Under the pieces are notes generated by a model that was given only the letters and a program-made list of their open reading frames with translations, made no database searches and was not told the DNA's origin. Of a stretch of 64,000 nucleotides of DNA, positions 33,149 through 44,433 are shown piece after piece. Numbering within the stretch: position 1 is the first letter of the stretch; each line of letters begins with the position of its first letter. Made by a program: the position numbers and the translations under genes. Origin of the DNA: Nocardia camponoti (GTDB lineage Bacteria; Actinomycetota; Actinomycetes; Mycobacteriales; Mycobacteriaceae); contig NZ_BMMW01000004.1 in assembly GCF_014646135.1 (NCBI RefSeq), positions 372,001-436,000 of the forward strand, in the 5' to 3' direction.

Positions 33149-33574
33149 TTACGCCTGCCATTGCGCCAGGTACTCGCGCTCGGTGTCGGTGAGTCGGCGC
33201 AGTCGCTGCGTTTCGATGTCGAACGCGGCGAGCTGCGTGGTCGCGGTGACAGCGGGCGGCGAATCGGGATCCGCGCCATTGGCTCGGACCTCGTAGCCGA
33301 TCGTGAAATCCACCGCGCGCAACTGCTTGACCCACATCGCGATGTCGAGCGGGGTGTCTTCGTGGCGCAACTGGCCTCGGTACTTCACGTGCAGATCAAC
33401 GAGAACGCAACCCTGGCGACCCATCGACGCCGTTGGCTTGCCCTCGTCGAACAGCCACGGAATGCGCGCCTCCTCAAGCAAAGTCACCATGCGGGCATGG
33501 TTGACGTGCTGAAACACGTCCATGTCCGACCAACGGATTTCGACTTTCGCGTGGAAACGCGACGCGGCTGTCAC
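33149..33574 (-). CDS. Hotdog-fold acyl-CoA thioesterase (YbgC/4HBT type)
   Basis: The 141-residue protein begins with a canonical 4HBT motif, EIRWSDMDVFQHVNHARMVTLLEEAR, in which the Asp of SDMD is the catalytic residue. HVKYRGQLRHEDTPLDI and the TTQLAAFDIETQR strand follow. It hydrolyses acyl-CoA thioesters; chain length is unknown. The start GTG 33574 overlaps the gdh stop as GTGA, so it is translationally coupled to gdh. Confidence 0.92.
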   Translation of the reverse strand: MTAASRFHAKVEIRWSDMDVFQHVNHARMVTLLEEARIPWLFDEGKPTASMGRQGCVLVDLHVKYRGQLRHEDTPLDIAMWVKQLRAVDFTIGYEVRANGADPDSPPAVTATTQLAAFDIETQRLRRLTDTEREYLAQWQA

Positions 33575-36500
33575 CGGGGTACCTCCGATTGGGCGCCCAC
33601 CCCACTCACCATGCTTCGGACCTGCCGCGCTGCGACAGACAAGGTGGCGAGGTCGTGGGTGCCTGATTCAAACAACTCCGACAACGCCGCGCGAGCGCGA
33701 CCAAGCCGGGACTGATTCTTGGACTCCCAGTATGCAATCTTCTCGTCGGCGCTTTCCTCCGGGTCGCCCCCCGACAGGACGTCTAGCGTCAACGACCGCA
33801 GTGAGCCGTACATGTCGTCGCGCAGGGCAAGCCGCGCGAGCGCGTGCCAGCGATCGCCGCGTTCGAGGTCGCTGACCGCTTCGAGCAGCCAGTCGATCTT
33901 GAGGTGCTCGTTGAGCGCGTAGTAAAGCGCGCCGACCTCGACGCCGTCGCGATCGGCGATTTCGGCGACATCGATGATGTCGAGCAGCGGGTACAGCCCG
34001 AGCAGCGAGAACACCTCGGTGGCCAATTCGGCGGGCGCACCACGGGCGATCAGCGCGGCGGCACCTTCGGTGAGCGAGGCGACGTGGTGCTCGCGCAACC
34101 AGCCGGGCACATAGGGCGCGAGCCGCTTGACCTCGGCCTTGTACCGATTGATCTCCGCGCCAACGGCAATCGGTTGCGGCCGATTGCTGAGCAACCAGCG
34201 CGACGCACGGTCGAGCGTGCGTTTGGATTCGAGTTCGAGCAGATCGGCAACGTCGGCGGGAGCGTCGGAACTGCGAATGCGCGACCAAATGTCATGCAGC
34301 TCAAAGACTTCCGTCGCCGCCGCGAAGGCGCGGACCGAGTCGGACGCGGTCGCGCCCACTTCCTCGTTCAGGCGGTGGGCATAGGTGATGCCCGCGTAGT
34401 CGACGACCTCATTCACGACCATCGTCGTGACAATCTCGCGGCGCAGGCGATGACGCTTGATCGCCGCGGCGAACCGATCACGCAGCGGCGTCGGGAAATA
34501 CAGCGGCAGGCGGTTCGCGAAGTACGCCATGTCGGGCAGGTCGGTGTCGAGCAAATCGGCTTTGAGGCCCAACTTCACATGCGCGAGCAAATTCGCCAGT
34601 TCGGGCGAGGTGAGGCCCTGTTTCGCATCGACGCGTCGACGAATCTCGGCTTTCGACGGCAACGCTTCGAGCGCGCGGTCGACGCCACGACGCTGCTCAA
34701 GATCCTCGATCACGCGACCATGCACGGTGAGCATGCGCGGCGCGTCCGTGCGCGCGGTGCCGAGCAACCAGTTCTGATCGACGTTGTCGCGCAACACCAT
34801 TGCCGCGACTTCATCGGTCATCGAGGCAAGCAGGGGGTTGCGGTCGGCAGCGGCAAGTTCACCCGCGCTGACCGCGTTGTCGAGCAACACCTTGATGTTG
34901 ACCTCGTGGTCGGAGCAGTCGACGCCAGCCGAGTTGTCGAGCGCGTCTGTGTTGATTTTGCCGCCGCGCCGGGCGAATTCGATGCGGCCAAGGGCGGTGG
35001 CACCCAGGTTGCCGCCTTCGCCGACCACCTGCACGCGCATTTCCGCGCCGTCGACCCGGACCGCGTCGTTGGATTTGTCGCCAGCGTCGGCGTTGGACTC
35101 GGTGCTCGCCTTCACATAGGTGCCGATACCGCCGTTCCACAGCAGTTGAACCGGGGCGAGCAGGATCGCGCGCACGAGTTCAGGTGGGCTCAGCGTGGTG
35201 ACCGCGTCCGGCAGGCCGAGCACCGCACGGACCTGCGGCGAGATGGGCACCGACTTCACCGTGCGTTCGAAAACGCCACCACCAGCGCTGATGCGGCTGC
35301 GATCGTAGTCGGCCCACGAGGAACGCGGCAGGTCGAACAAGCGCTGCCGTTCCGCGAAGGACACCGCGGCGTCGGGATCGGGGTCAAGGAAGATATGCCG
35401 GTGGTCGAAGGCCGCGACGAGCCGGATGTGCGGCGAGCACAGCATGCCGTTGCCGAAGACGTCGCCGCTCATGTCGCCAATGCCGACGACGGTGAAATCT
35501 TGGGTTTGGGTGTCGACGCCAAGCTCGCGGAAGTGGCGTTTGACCGCTTCCCACGCGCCGCGAGCGGTGATGCCCATCGCCTTGTGGTCGTAGCCTGCCG
35601 AGCCGCCTGACGCGAAGGCGTCGCCGAGCCAGAACCCGTAGCGCTTGGCGACGTCATTGGCGATGTCGGAGAAGGTAGCTGTGCCCTTATCCGCCGCGAC
35701 AACGAGGTAGGTGTCGTCGGCGTCGCGGCGCACGACCCGTGCGGGCGGAATGATCGCGCCGCTAGCCAGGTCGACGTTGTCGGTGACATCGAGCAGGCCC
35801 GAGATAAACGTGCGGTAGCAGTCGATGCCCTCGGCAATACTCGCCTGCCGGTCGGCCGCCGCGTCGCCGGTGGGGACCGGTGGCCGCTTCACCACGAACC
35901 CGCCCTTGGCACCGACGGGCACGATGACCGCGTTCTTCACGGCCTGCGCCTTCACCAGACCAAGGATCTCGGTGCGGAAGTCTTCGAGTCGGTCCGACCA
36001 GCGCAATCCGCCGCGCGAGACGGTGCCGAAGCGCAAGTGCACACCCTCAACGCGCGGCGAGTAGACGAAAATCTCGAATTGTGGTCTGGGCTTTGGTAAT
36101 TCAGCGATTTCGTTTGGCTGCACCTTGAACGACAGGTAATCGCGCAGCTTGCCTTCGGCGTCGACGACGTAGTAATTGGTGCGCAAGGTGGCCTTGATGA
36201 GCCCGAGGATCGCGCGCAGAATGCGGTCGGCATCCATACTGACCACCTCGTCGATGCCCGCGCGCACCCGCTGCTCCAGCTCGACAGCGGTGTCGACCGA
36301 CACCGTATCAGGGTCGAACCGGGCGGCGAAGAGGCCGACGAAGTCGCGTGCCACCTCCGGGTGCCCGAGCAAGACGCGGGCGATATTGGCCTGACTGTAC
36401 GGAAAACCCGCCTGCTGCAAGTACTTCGAGTACGCGCGAAGAATCGAGATGGACCGCCACGGCAAATCGGCGCGCAACACGAGTTCGTTGAGTCGGTCGG

Positions 36501-38457
36501 CTTCGGCACGGCGGTACCAGACTGCGGCGAAGGCGTCAGTGAACCGCGTGTGCACGTCGATGCCGCGCGCGGTGTGTTCAGTGAGTTCGTGGTCGAGGTC
36601 GCCGCCGAGCGCCTCGCGCAGCAAATCCGGCTTGGCCTGCAAGCCGAAATCGTAGATCCACCGCTCCGCGCCGCCGTCGAGTTGAAGCTGGTACGGCCGC
36701 TCGTCGATGACCTCAACGCCGAGGCTCTGCAGCACCGGCAGGACCTGGCTCAGCGAAACGCCCTTACCCGCGATGTAGAGACTGAAGCGCCACGAGCCCG
36801 GCGCCGCATCGGGTTTGCGGTACAGCGACTGGTCGATGCCGCCCTCGTTGAGCTGCTCCAAGCGGGCGATGTCGGCCAGTGCGCGGGTGGAGTCGAAATC
36901 TTCCTTGTAGCTCTCGGGGAAGGCCGCCGCGTACAGCTTCACGACGCTCGGGTCGAGCACCGTCGACGTTGCCACATTCTCGGCGATACGGTCGTCAAAG
37001 GTGTGGCTGGCGGCATTGAGCAGGCTTTGCAAGCGCAGCCGGTTGTCCTCAGACGTGTCGGGCGCGGCTTCGCCTTTCGCCTTTGGCGGCAGCATGATCG
37101 TGAAATACACACTGGCGAGCTCACTTTCGCTCACCCGCGCCGAGTAGTCGATGTCGACGCCACCCAGTTCGCGCACCAGAATGCGCTGCATTTCCAAGCG
37201 GACAGCGGTGGTGTAGCGGTCGCGTGGGAGGTACACCATCGCCGCGACAAAGCGCCCGTAGACGTCGCTACGCAGGAAAAGGCGAACCTGCCTGCGCAAT
37301 CCAATCCCGAGCACGGCCACGGCGGTGCGACGCAGGGAATCGGTATCGGCAGAGAACAATTCGGTGCGCGGGAAGGATTCGATCACCTCAAGCATTGCCT
37401 GCCCGGAGAACGAACTCTTGTCGAACCCAGCCGCCTCAATAGCTGTGCGCACGCGACGATTGATGACCGGAATGTCGAGCACGTTCTCATGCACCGCGCT
37501 GACGGTGAACACGCCAATGAACAGGTGAACGCCCACAACCGTTCCGGCAGCATCGAATTCGGCGACGCCGACGAAGTACGGGTACACCGACCGGTGCACG
37601 GTCGCGCGAACAAGGCCCTGCGTGAGCATCAGCAGCGGACGGTCGCCGCCGTTGATCGGCACCTGAAAATCGGTACCGGTGTCGGCGCGCAAGACGCCAA
37701 GACTGTCGCCCGGCAGCGGAGTCGACACCGTCTTCCCGTCGACCACCGTGCGCTGGTACCGGGCATACCCAAGCAGGGTGAAATTGCCATTTGCCAACCA
37801 GCGCAACAACTTTGCGCACTCGGCAAGCTCGACCGACGAGAACGGCGCGGCGCCGGCGCGAGCCGCCTGATCGAGTTCGTCGGCAAGGCGGCTTTGCACC
37901 TGGACCATCGCGGCGGTGTCGTCGATGACCTGGCGAACGTCGGCGATGACCTCGGGCAACGTGCGCTGAATATGGTCGAGTTGCGCACGACTGGTCGACG
38001 GGTGCAACTGCAGGTGCATCCACGATTCGGATCGACCGGTATGCCCGGCGGAATCGACCTCGTGCGGGGCGGCGCCGATGAGCGTGCCGTCCTTGTCGCG
38101 GACCGTTTCGAAAATGGGGTGAATGATCTCGGTGACGCTGACCTGCATGCGACCAAGCGCCGCGGTAACCGACTCGACGAGCAGCGGCATGTCAGCGGTG
38201 ACGAGCTGCACCGCCGCACCCATCTCCGACGAATCTTCGGGGTGGTAGACCCGCACGCGGGCTTTGCCTTCGGGGCGCACGGCCGCTAATTCGAGGTGCC
38301 TACGGAAGATTTGCGTGATGCTCGTGATCGGGAAGTCGGCGTCACCCGCATCGACGTGACGGAAGTACGCTTCCTCCAACGTCGCGAGATCACCGCGAAG
38401 ACTCTTCGGCCAACCCGCTTCCCAAGCTGCGCTCGACAATTCCGACGACACCGTCAT
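33571..38457 (-). CDS. gdh: NAD-specific glutamate dehydrogenase, large (180-kDa) class
   Basis: The 1628-residue protein is of the L_180 class. The N-terminal ~700 residues contain ACT-like regulatory regions. The catalytic core is marked by GGLRWSDRLEDFRTE near residue 815 and the VKNAVIVPVGAKGGFVVK lysine segment near 850. The nucleotide-binding part (GDMSGDVFGNGML) follows, and a long helical C-terminal region completes the chain. It oxidises glutamate to 2-oxoglutarate and ammonium. In mycobacteria the homologue is inhibited by GarA under PknG control, which may apply here. It starts the gdh-thioesterase-hypothetical operon. The size and all catalytic motifs look intact. Confidence 0.97.
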   Translation of the reverse strand: MTVSSELSSAAWEAGWPKSLRGDLATLEEAYFRHVDAGDADFPITSITQIFRRHLELAAVRPEGKARVRVYHPEDSSEMGAAVQLVTADMPLLVESVTAALGRMQVSVTEIIHPIFETVRDKDGTLIGAAPHEVDSAGHTGRSESWMHLQLHPSTSRAQLDHIQRTLPEVIADVRQVIDDTAAMVQVQSRLADELDQAARAGAAPFSSVELAECAKLLRWLANGNFTLLGYARYQRTVVDGKTVSTPLPGDSLGVLRADTGTDFQVPINGGDRPLLMLTQGLVRATVHRSVYPYFVGVAEFDAAGTVVGVHLFIGVFTVSAVHENVLDIPVINRRVRTAIEAAGFDKSSFSGQAMLEVIESFPRTELFSADTDSLRRTAVAVLGIGLRRQVRLFLRSDVYGRFVAAMVYLPRDRYTTAVRLEMQRILVRELGGVDIDYSARVSESELASVYFTIMLPPKAKGEAAPDTSEDNRLRLQSLLNAASHTFDDRIAENVATSTVLDPSVVKLYAAAFPESYKEDFDSTRALADIARLEQLNEGGIDQSLYRKPDAAPGSWRFSLYIAGKGVSLSQVLPVLQSLGVEVIDERPYQLQLDGGAERWIYDFGLQAKPDLLREALGGDLDHELTEHTARGIDVHTRFTDAFAAVWYRRAEADRLNELVLRADLPWRSISILRAYSKYLQQAGFPYSQANIARVLLGHPEVARDFVGLFAARFDPDTVSVDTAVELEQRVRAGIDEVVSMDADRILRAILGLIKATLRTNYYVVDAEGKLRDYLSFKVQPNEIAELPKPRPQFEIFVYSPRVEGVHLRFGTVSRGGLRWSDRLEDFRTEILGLVKAQAVKNAVIVPVGAKGGFVVKRPPVPTGDAAADRQASIAEGIDCYRTFISGLLDVTDNVDLASGAIIPPARVVRRDADDTYLVVAADKGTATFSDIANDVAKRYGFWLGDAFASGGSAGYDHKAMGITARGAWEAVKRHFRELGVDTQTQDFTVVGIGDMSGDVFGNGMLCSPHIRLVAAFDHRHIFLDPDPDAAVSFAERQRLFDLPRSSWADYDRSRISAGGGVFERTVKSVPISPQVRAVLGLPDAVTTLSPPELVRAILLAPVQLLWNGGIGTYVKASTESNADAGDKSNDAVRVDGAEMRVQVVGEGGNLGATALGRIEFARRGGKINTDALDNSAGVDCSDHEVNIKVLLDNAVSAGELAAADRNPLLASMTDEVAAMVLRDNVDQNWLLGTARTDAPRMLTVHGRVIEDLEQRRGVDRALEALPSKAEIRRRVDAKQGLTSPELANLLAHVKLGLKADLLDTDLPDMAYFANRLPLYFPTPLRDRFAAAIKRHRLRREIVTTMVVNEVVDYAGITYAHRLNEEVGATASDSVRAFAAATEVFELHDIWSRIRSSDAPADVADLLELESKRTLDRASRWLLSNRPQPIAVGAEINRYKAEVKRLAPYVPGWLREHHVASLTEGAAALIARGAPAELATEVFSLLGLYPLLDIIDVAEIADRDGVEVGALYYALNEHLKIDWLLEAVSDLERGDRWHALARLALRDDMYGSLRSLTLDVLSGGDPEESADEKIAYWESKNQSRLGRARAALSELFESGTHDLATLSVAARQVRSMVSGVGAQSEVPR

Positions 38458-38652
38458 CTTTCGCCCACTCCCAATGGATTTGGTTCGCTTCGATTCCGCA
38501 ACACTCGTGACGCAAATTCGAGACTAGCCCTGGGAAAGCAGACACGCAGAAGCTTTATCAGCTTGCCGCGCCGGTAACTTCGCCAACATTGGGCAAACTC
38601 CCGACATCGCCCGCGCGACAGCATAATTCGCACTATGGCGGGCTAAACAGCA

Positions 38653-38685
38653 AGGGCGGAGCAACGCTATCCGCTACTCCGCCCT
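38653..38685 (-). terminator. Hairpin downstream of ettA
   Basis: Arms AGGGCGGAG (38653-38661) and CTCCGCCCT (38677-38685) lie 20 bases beyond the ettA stop (minus strand) in the 248-base gap before gdh. The rest of 38458-38652 contains only the gdh leader, with no other feature seen. Confidence 0.75.
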
Positions 38686-38705
38686 CACCAGCAAATCGAC
38701 GCTGC

Positions 38706-40382
<1,677 letters not shown>

Positions 40383-40451
40383 ATACGGAAGCCTATCGGT
40401 GCGGGTTACGGGGGTGAAATGCGGAGCGGACCGGGTGCGACGGACTCGGGG

Positions 40452-40997
40452 TTACGCGTCGACCGGCGATCGCGCTGCTACGGAGTCGGTGGCGGAAATA
40501 AAGGCTACGGCAGAGCCGTCGCCAGCCTCAGCGCCGCCCTCGACGGCCGTCTGCTCGACTCGCGAATCAGCGCTGGCACGGCCCGAGATATTCCGCAGAC
40601 CGTGCGCCGACGGACTGTGCCCGTTGCGCGCGACATCGGAATTGCGGGTGATTTCGGCGGTGCATCGGGTGAGGTCGGGCCCGACAGCGACCGCGCGCAT
40701 CTCCAAATCGCGCCGATCACCGCCGTCTTTGCCGCGATATTCGATGGTGCGCAATTGCCCACACACCAGTACCGGGTCGCCGCGATGCAGCGAGAGACCA
40801 ACCCCGTCGACCAGCCTTCGCCAGCAGAAAACCGTGAGATAGAGGGAGCCGTTGTCGACCCAGGCGCCCGCGTTGGCGTCGAATCTTCGCGCGTTGCTCG
40901 CCATGCGAAACGACAGCACTTGCTCGCCGGTGGATAGCTGCCTGCGATTGGGCTCGGTGACGATAGTGCCGATGACGGTTGCGTGTGCCTCGTACAT
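40452..40997 (-). CDS. Single-stranded DNA-binding protein paralogue (SsbB-like)
   Basis: The 181-residue protein has an N-terminal OB fold (ATVIGTIVTEPNRRQLSTGEQVLSFRMASNARRF, then GSLYLTVFCWRRLVDGVGLSLHRGDPVLVCGQL). The tail is variable and lacks the acidic DDIPF-type tip of the main SSB. It is therefore the second SSB found in mycobacteria (Rv2478c position), linked to recombination or natural transformation rather than replication. The start ATG 40997 has AGGGGGAG upstream. Two DnaA-box-like sequences lie 90-117 bases upstream. Confidence 0.9.
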   Translation of the reverse strand: MYEAHATVIGTIVTEPNRRQLSTGEQVLSFRMASNARRFDANAGAWVDNGSLYLTVFCWRRLVDGVGLSLHRGDPVLVCGQLRTIEYRGKDGGDRRDLEMRAVAVGPDLTRCTAEITRNSDVARNGHSPSAHGLRNISGRASADSRVEQTAVEGGAEAGDGSAVAFISATDSVAARSPVDA

Positions 40998-41086
40998 TCT
41001 CTAGCTCCCCCTAGTCGGTTCGCGACCTGCGCTGACTCTTCGAGAATGCCCCACGTCACCCACGGCCGCTACGGCGAAATCGAGAA

Positions 41087-41114
41087 TGTGGATAACTTCT
41101 TCAGTTGTGGATAT
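41087..41114. promoter_or_regulatory. Two DnaA-box-like sites upstream of the ssb paralogue
   Basis: TGTGGATAA (41087-41095) is a perfect complement of the TTATCCACA DnaA box. TGTGGATAT (41106-41114) differs at one base and has the same orientation, with starts 19 bases apart. Both are in the 153-base gap between the ssb gene and the PLP dehydratase. No AT-rich unwinding element or dnaA/dnaN gene is nearby, so this is not the origin. Confidence 0.5.
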
Positions 41115-41150
41115 CTCGCGATTCAGAAAGGGTTCCGCAAGCGGTCGCGT

Positions 41151-42128
41151 TCACAACACCGGTAGTTCGGTATTCGCGCCACACAGCACAACAATGGGAC
41201 GAACGCCCTGGTCAGGAACGTAAACACCGCTCTGAACGGCCGCTAATGCCGCCGCGCCCTCCAACTCAACGACAACACGAAACTCGCGCCACAGGTATTC
41301 GCGCGCGGCAGCGACGGCGTCATCGGTGACCGACAGTGCGGGAATCTGCTGACGGGTCGCGATCTCAAAGGCGATCTGCCCGATTTCCGTCGCGGACAAT
41401 AATTCAGCTTTTCCGCCGCCAGCGCCCACGTCAACGGGTCGTCCCGCCGCGAGCGCCGCCGAGAGTACCGGCGTGTGATCAGCTTCGATACCGACCACTT
41501 CGCGTCGTCGGCCAAGTGCCGCGCCAAGGCCAGCGATCAGCCCGCCCCCGCCGACCGACGCCAGCACCGGCGGCCGTCCTCGCACCTGTTCTTCGAGCTC
41601 AAGCGCGATAGTGCCCGCACCCGCGACGACAGCGGGCATGTCGTAGGCGTGCAGATGCTCAGCGTTGCGTTCGACCGCGAGTTCACTGGCCCTGAGCTGG
41701 GCTTCCGCGTAACTGTCGCCGTGCCACAGCACCTCAGCGCCATGCGACCACATCGCGGCGACCTTGGTATGCGGCGCGGACTCAGGGACGATCACCGTGC
41801 ACGCCATGTTCAACCTGGCCGCCGCAAGCGCGACGGCGATCCCCGCGTTGCCACCGGACGCGACAACAACATGGTCGGTGCCCTTGGGCGCGGCGAGCAG
41901 CGCGTTCACCGCGCCACGCAGTTTGAAGGTGCCGCCATGCTGGAGAAACTCCAGTTTCAACGAGACCGGAACGGGTCCGTTCGGCCCGTCAACCGTCGTA
42001 TGGAAAACCGGCGTTTTGCGCACCTGACCAGCCAATCGACGACGCGCCGCGCGCACGTCGGTCCGCAGCACGCGCGGCGGTCGGGACTCGCTGGTCGACT
42101 CGCTCACCGGCACCCCAGCGGGGTTCAC
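41151..42128 (-). CDS. PLP-dependent threonine/serine dehydratase-like enzyme
   Basis: The 325-residue fold-type II enzyme has the Schiff-base lysine in GGTFKLRGAVNALL, cofactor-phosphate loop SVGGGGLIAGLGAALG and ASGGNAGIAVALAAA. There is no C-terminal ACT domain, so it is the catabolic or racemase-like short form rather than biosynthetic IlvA. Products would be 2-oxobutyrate or pyruvate plus ammonia. The start GTG 42128 overlaps the CopD-CtaG stop as GTGA. A later GTG (V7) is also possible. Confidence 0.9.
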   Translation of the reverse strand: MNPAGVPVSESTSESRPPRVLRTDVRAARRRLAGQVRKTPVFHTTVDGPNGPVPVSLKLEFLQHGGTFKLRGAVNALLAAPKGTDHVVVASGGNAGIAVALAAARLNMACTVIVPESAPHTKVAAMWSHGAEVLWHGDSYAEAQLRASELAVERNAEHLHAYDMPAVVAGAGTIALELEEQVRGRPPVLASVGGGGLIAGLGAALGRRREVVGIEADHTPVLSAALAAGRPVDVGAGGGKAELLSATEIGQIAFEIATRQQIPALSVTDDAVAAAREYLWREFRVVVELEGAAALAAVQSGVYVPDQGVRPIVVLCGANTELPVL

Positions 42129-44191
42129 CGGCGCACCTCGCCATCGCGCCGAGCTAGTTCGGCATACATCGCGTTGTAGGCGGTGAGGTCGGCGTCATGG
42201 TCGCGGTCAGCCGCGCGATCGGTGCGCTTGGCAAGGCGCGCGTCGCTGCGCGACCACTGAATGAGGAGTGCGAGCATCACGACAACGAGCGGAACCTCGC
42301 CACTCGCCCACGCGAAACTGCCGCCATTGCGCTGGTCATCGAGCAGATCGATGTGCCAGCCGAGCCCGAGCGTGCGGTAATACCAACCGCCGAGGACCGT
42401 CGCCATGCTCATCAACGCGACACCGAAGAAGGCGTGGAACGGCAGCGTGCCGAAGACCATCGCCAGCTTGGTGAGCGGTGCGACTTCGCGTGGTTTGGGG
42501 TCGATGCCGATCACGACCCAGTAGAACAGGTATCCGCTGATCAGGAAGTGTGCGTTCATCATCAGATGCGCGGCGTGCGAGTCGACGTAGGTGTCGAAAA
42601 TTCCGCCCAAATACAGCGCGTAAAAGCCTGCGACGAACAATGTCGCCGCGACAACCGGCTGGGTCAGGAACCGCGAAACCGGATTATGGACGGCAAGCAG
42701 GATCCATTCGCGCGGGCCGGGAACACCGTCGCGACCGGCGGGCGGCAGCGCACGCAGCGCCAGCGTGACGGCACCGCCGAGCGCGAGCAGGATCGGTGCC
42801 AGCATCGACAACGCCATATGCGCGCCCATGTGCACGCTGAACATCGCGGGCGCGTACCTGCCAACGCCCGACGACGTGGCGACCAGCAGCACAACACAGC
42901 CGCTGAACCACGCGACCGTCCTGCCGACCGGCCACGCGTCGCCGCGCTTCCGCAGGCGGTAGACGCCGAGCAGGTAGACGACGGCAGCGACGATCGCGAG
43001 CGTGCCGAAAATGAGGTCGAAACGCCAGTCGAAGAGCAGCCTGCCGATGGTCGGCGGACCGGCCAGGTTGTAGCCGAGTTCGGCTTCGGTCACGGACGGG
43101 ATTGCCGTCGGCGGGGGCGGCGGCGTGCGACCGAGACCGACCGCGAGCCCGATCGTCGCCGCGAAAATCAGCATTTCGACGCCTGCGAAGCGGATGAGCG
43201 CACGGCGGTCGGTGGGGTCGGCGGCGAGTGCGGGCAGCGACGCCCGACGCTGCATCGCGCCGATTACCCCGAGCAAGATCAGCGCCGCGACCTTGGCGAG
43301 CACGAGGCGGCCGTAGGTGGTGGTGAACAGGTCTGCCGCGGGCATGCGCACCCAGGCGTTGAGGACGCCGCTGATGCCGATGACGACGAAGCAAATCGTG
43401 GCGACGAACGAGAACCGGCGCGCGGCCAAGGCCGTGTGTAGGCCGTCGCGCAATGCGTAGGCGAGCACCGCGACGAGTCCGCCGACCCAGAACGCCGCCG
43501 ACACCATGTGCAGGATGAGCGAGTTGGTCGCGATGTCGTGGTCGCCGCCCGCCGATGAATGTCCGGTGAGCGCGAGCGGCAACATCGTGGCTATTGAGAA
43601 TGCGAGTAGGACTGGCGTCCAACCCCAGCGCAGCGCGCAGCGGCACGCGATGGCGAGGAGGAGCGCGAGGATCGCGGTGGTGCGCCACGCGCCAGCGACC
43701 TCAACCTGCGCCAACACCGGCCACAGCTTTTCCGGCCGCCACAGGTCGCCGACGGGTTGGCCAGTCGTGTCCGACACCGTCAAGGGGACTAACAGTGCGG
43801 CGCACCCGGCCCACGCGAGCGCGGCCGTCGACGCCCTGCGCAGCGCGCGGTACCCACCGACGCTGAGCAGGCCGTCGCGATTGGGCGGAATGAAGAACGC
43901 CGCGAACAACAGCGACCCAACCGCGACCGCGGCCGACAGGTCCGCAGCCGCACGCAACGCGGGCAGGCCGTAGGTGGTGAGCGGGCCGGGGTCGGGGATG
44001 CCGAGCAACTGCAACGCGTGCGCGGCCGACAACGCGACAACCATCGCCGCGATAACACCGGCGATCGCGTAGGCGATCACCCAGAGCAGGTCGAACGACG
44101 CGCCCGCCTCTCGCGACGGCACCGGGCCCACTTCCGCCGCTGGTCCGCCGTCGACGGCGGGTCCAGCAGAAGGGTCCAGCGGTAACGACAT
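42125..44191 (-). CDS. CopD-CtaG fusion: copper-resistance domain plus cytochrome c oxidase assembly domain
   Basis: The 688-residue protein has about 14 or more membrane spans. The N-terminal half (to ~380) is CopD-like (ALTGHSSAGGDHDIATNSLILHMVSAAFWVGGL). The C-terminal half is CtaG_Cox11-like, with the His-rich membrane motifs FSVHMGAHMALSM, AHLMMNAHFLISGYLFYW and LPFHAFFGVALMSM likely to bind copper. The same fusion occurs in mycobacteria (Rv0102). It probably supplies copper to cytochrome oxidase. I chose ATG 44191; the Shine-Dalgarno is weak. Confidence 0.93.
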   Translation of the reverse strand: MSLPLDPSAGPAVDGGPAAEVGPVPSREAGASFDLLWVIAYAIAGVIAAMVVALSAAHALQLLGIPDPGPLTTYGLPALRAAADLSAAVAVGSLLFAAFFIPPNRDGLLSVGGYRALRRASTAALAWAGCAALLVPLTVSDTTGQPVGDLWRPEKLWPVLAQVEVAGAWRTTAILALLLAIACRCALRWGWTPVLLAFSIATMLPLALTGHSSAGGDHDIATNSLILHMVSAAFWVGGLVAVLAYALRDGLHTALAARRFSFVATICFVVIGISGVLNAWVRMPAADLFTTTYGRLVLAKVAALILLGVIGAMQRRASLPALAADPTDRRALIRFAGVEMLIFAATIGLAVGLGRTPPPPPTAIPSVTEAELGYNLAGPPTIGRLLFDWRFDLIFGTLAIVAAVVYLLGVYRLRKRGDAWPVGRTVAWFSGCVVLLVATSSGVGRYAPAMFSVHMGAHMALSMLAPILLALGGAVTLALRALPPAGRDGVPGPREWILLAVHNPVSRFLTQPVVAATLFVAGFYALYLGGIFDTYVDSHAAHLMMNAHFLISGYLFYWVVIGIDPKPREVAPLTKLAMVFGTLPFHAFFGVALMSMATVLGGWYYRTLGLGWHIDLLDDQRNGGSFAWASGEVPLVVVMLALLIQWSRSDARLAKRTDRAADRDHDADLTAYNAMYAELARRDGEVRR

Positions 44192-44251
44192 GACAACGAG
44201 GGTAGTTCTCCCTGGCCAACCGCGCGCCGATGGGGCAGCCGTTACGCCCGT

Positions 44252-44257
44252 TATACT
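44252..44257 (+). promoter_or_regulatory. -10-like hexamer of the tRNA-Arg promoter
   Basis: TATACT at 44252-44257 is about 46 bases upstream of the tRNA 5' end and stands out in GC-rich DNA. A TTACGC sequence 13-14 bases upstream could serve as a weak -35. Confidence 0.5.
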
Positions 44258-44302
44258 TCCCACTGGACACCACGACTGGCGTGAGCCAAGGTGGAACCCA
44301 CT

Positions 44303-44376
44303 GCCTCCATAGCTCAGTTGGATAGAGCAAGGGCCTTCTAATCCCTAGGTCGCAGGTTCGATTCCTGCTGGGGGCA
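44303..44376 (+). tRNA. tRNA-Arg (anticodon TCT)
   Basis: This is a 74-base cloverleaf. The acceptor arms are GCCTCCA and TGGGGGC (one G-T pair) with discriminator A. The D-arm is GCTC/GAGC, the anticodon loop CTTCTAA gives TCT, and the T-arm is GCAGG/CCTGC. CCA is not encoded. A terminator hairpin follows at 44386. Confidence 0.95.
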
Positions 44377-44385
44377 CATCGGTGG

Positions 44386-44418
44386 TCCTCTAGCCCGTGC
44401 AATTCCCGGGCTGGAGGA
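44386..44418 (+). terminator. Hairpin terminator after tRNA-Arg
   Basis: 12-base arms TCCTCTAGCCCG (44386-44397) and CGGGCTGGAGGA (44407-44418) contain one T-G pair and begin 10 bases past the tRNA. Confidence 0.8.
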
Positions 44419-44433
44419 TCGCCAAACCTCGCA

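Noticed and set aside
32473..33279. Conserved hypothetical extended to 33279
   Set aside because: The extension overlaps the thioesterase frame; GTG 33144 right after its stop is the coherent start.
36361..38289. 642-codon open frame antisense to gdh (and another at 33844-35610)
   Set aside because: The gdh frame shows all catalytic motifs; the antisense frames have no recognisable domain or RBS.
41087..41114. Replication origin
   Set aside because: Only two DnaA-like boxes, no AT-rich unwinding element, and no dnaA/dnaN/gyr genes nearby.
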